A stretch of 6,633 nt of DNA from SFWF01 sp964599835 (GTDB taxonomy: Bacteria > Bacillota > Clostridia > Oscillospirales > Acutalibacteraceae). Position numbers and translations under genes: made by a program. This document shows, piece by piece, positions 5,576-6,633 of this stretch. The stretch is from contig CAZRHF010000122.1 of NCBI GenBank assembly GCA_964599835.1, positions 1 to 6,633 on the forward strand. The letters are read 5' to 3'. The first letter of the stretch is position 1, and the number at the start of each line of letters is the position of its first letter. Below the pieces are notes generated by a model. That model was given only the letters and a program-made list of their open reading frames with translations, had not been told where the DNA came from and did no database searches.

Positions 5576-6633
5576 AAAATCATACATTGTATCAGCATAT
5601 GCAGCGTAATTTCCGTAAAGTTCACCATTCATTACAACGCTCGTATCCTCACCCGTATCAAACCTTTCAAGAATCAAATAACAGTTAACCGCCGTTGTGT
5701 TTAAATCCTGGTTAACTATCGCGAGATAGTAGGTCCCCGTCTGCAAGGTTTTTTCGATTCTTGAAAATTTATTGTCCGAAGATATGTCTCCGTTCTGCGC
5801 CAAGGTGGTGAACGAGCTATCGTAAAGAACGAGCTTTGTGTCGCTGGCGGTAAAATTAAACTCGGTTAAATACGACGAATTCATAGTTTCGAAAACGTAT
5901 ATGCCGGCCGTATTAACGGTGAATTTAATAAGCGGAGGAATTGCGTTTACATAAAGCTTTCCCCAGGCCTTTAACGGATTTGAATTATAGGTCGTGTTGA
6001 TGTTGTAAACCGACGGCGTATTAAAAGTTATTACTAACGAAGGTGTTGTTGTTCCGCTATAGTTCGCCGAGCAGAAATGCTTACTGGAAACACCGGTAGC
6101 AGAGGCCTTCAGAGCAAAACCTCGCATAAAAGAATATCCGCCTTCGCCCCTGGCTTCCTTTATCCACTCTTTTACCAAAGGCGTTACAGTAAATTCGTAC
6201 CAACCGGATTTGGATATTGTCACAGAGCTGGTGACCGTGCCGAGACTCGGTTGGTTATTGTATGTTATTGAGCCTTGATTCCAGTTGGATAATGCTCCTC
6301 TGAGCTGTACCGTCATGGAATTGGTTTTGCCCGAGCCCTCGTAAATCTTGTATTTTGCAGAGGTTATATTGCTCGCTCCGACGTAGAAATATTCGCGTAT
6401 CTTGCTGGTGCAACGAATGTAGGCAGTTGCCTCCTTGCCTGATGTGCCGTGATATCCTGCAATAATATATGCACTGGAATAATAGGCCTGCTTATCGGGA
6501 TTTCCACTGTACACCGTGGTGTCGAACATATTAGTTTTAACTAAGCTTACGGTCGGATCGATAACAACCGGATAAACTGTGTCGGGACTGCTTAAAAATT
6601 CCTCGTCGACGGTAACGGTCAGGGTATAAAGTC
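5252..6633 (-). CDS. C-terminal part of a large secreted DNRLRE-domain protein with a Cys/His hydrolase-like end
   Basis: The frame stays open to the right edge, so the true start lies outside; 459 residues are visible (numbered from the edge). Residues 19-28 read VYPVVIDPTV, the lead-in that normally precedes a DNRLRE beta-sandwich in surface and RHS-associated proteins. The DNRLRE-like (CBM96-like) domain spans ~36-204, with the family pattern of a W-N...ITYNNQP stretch, GWYEFTVTPLVKEWI, GFALKA and a closing PSLVITF. A PPC-like beta domain follows at ~220-322 (IKFTVNTAGIYVFET, KLVLYDSSF, LQTGTYYLAI). The final ~120 residues contain NCAGYAIGD (Cys364) and IFHYARIDNGIVSCKFG (His417), then ELYHSGYNAYFP. 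This resembles cysteine-peptidase or amidase folds of the papain/NlpC type; catalytic activity is inferred. It must be exported, and its signal peptide lies outside the window. The two lipoprotein genes follow in the same direction. Confidence 0.88.
   Translation of the reverse strand, partial: LYTLTVTVDEEFLSSPDTVYPVVIDPTVSLVKTNMFDTTVYSGNPDKQAYYSSAYIIAGYHGTSGKEATAYIRCTSKIREYFYVGASNITSAKYKIYEGSGKTNSMTVQLRGALSNWNQGSITYNNQPSLGTVTSSVTISKSGWYEFTVTPLVKEWIKEARGEGGYSFMRGFALKASATGVSSKHFCSANYSGTTTPSLVITFNTPSVYNINTTYNSNPLKAWGKLYVNAIPPLIKFTVNTAGIYVFETMNSSYLTEFNFTASDTKLVLYDSSFTTLAQNGDISSDNKFSRIEKTLQTGTYYLAIVNQDLNTTAVNCYLILERFDTGEDTSVVMNGELYGNYAAYADTMYDFYKKADYNYNYNCAGYAIGDLNFKGQVSYSLTQAKAFLKDYTYHSGVPANVSDCIVAYGSPYTIFHYARIDNGIVSCKFGLMEELYHSGYNAYFPNSSYGTAQAYFTN

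Overview
The window reads as chromosome of a low-to-mid GC Gram-positive anaerobe, most likely a gut Clostridia member of the Ruminococcus/Oscillospiraceae type. This is inferred from strong AGGAGG-type ribosome binding sites, Firmicutes-style lipoprotein signal peptides, a secreted protein carrying the YPVVIDPT plus DNRLRE-type architecture common in that group, and an anaerobe-type iron alcohol dehydrogenase. No 16S or marker gene is present, so the taxonomy is inference. Every gene I accept lies on the minus strand, so transcription runs from the right end of the window to the left.

Right half (about 3200-6633), secretion and surface module. A large secreted protein enters from beyond the right edge. 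Its visible 459 residues hold a DNRLRE-type beta-sandwich, a PPC-like beta domain and a C-terminal domain with a Cys/His motif pair suggestive of a papain/NlpC-like fold. After 14 bases comes a lipoprotein gene (4365-5237), then a diverged paralogous lipoprotein gene (3380-4264). Each lipoprotein gene is followed by an identical 67-bp intergenic repeat, giving the order [gene + repeat][gene + repeat]. A hairpin with a U-rich tail (3201-3239) looks like the end of this transcription unit. The arrangement is compatible with a secreted effector followed by two candidate lipoprotein immunity or partner proteins, but that is a hypothesis.

Left half (83 to about 3200), a compact three-gene redox operon. 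A consensus promoter (TTGACA, 17-bp spacer, TATAAT) sits directly after the terminator. It is overlapped by two copies of an AGTTGA...TCAACT inverted repeat, one covering the -35 region and one covering the start of transcription. Three tightly packed genes follow: a MarR-family regulator, an iron-containing alcohol dehydrogenase (overlapping the regulator by one base, TAATG) and an aldehyde dehydrogenase (one base after the alcohol dehydrogenase stop). The simplest reading is an autorepressed MarR operon that interconverts an alcohol, its aldehyde and the acid, either for detoxification or redox balance; the substrate cannot be read from sequence.

Bases 1-82, downstream of the aldehyde dehydrogenase, show no convincing terminator or gene. 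No tRNA, rRNA, CRISPR array, transposase or phage gene is visible.
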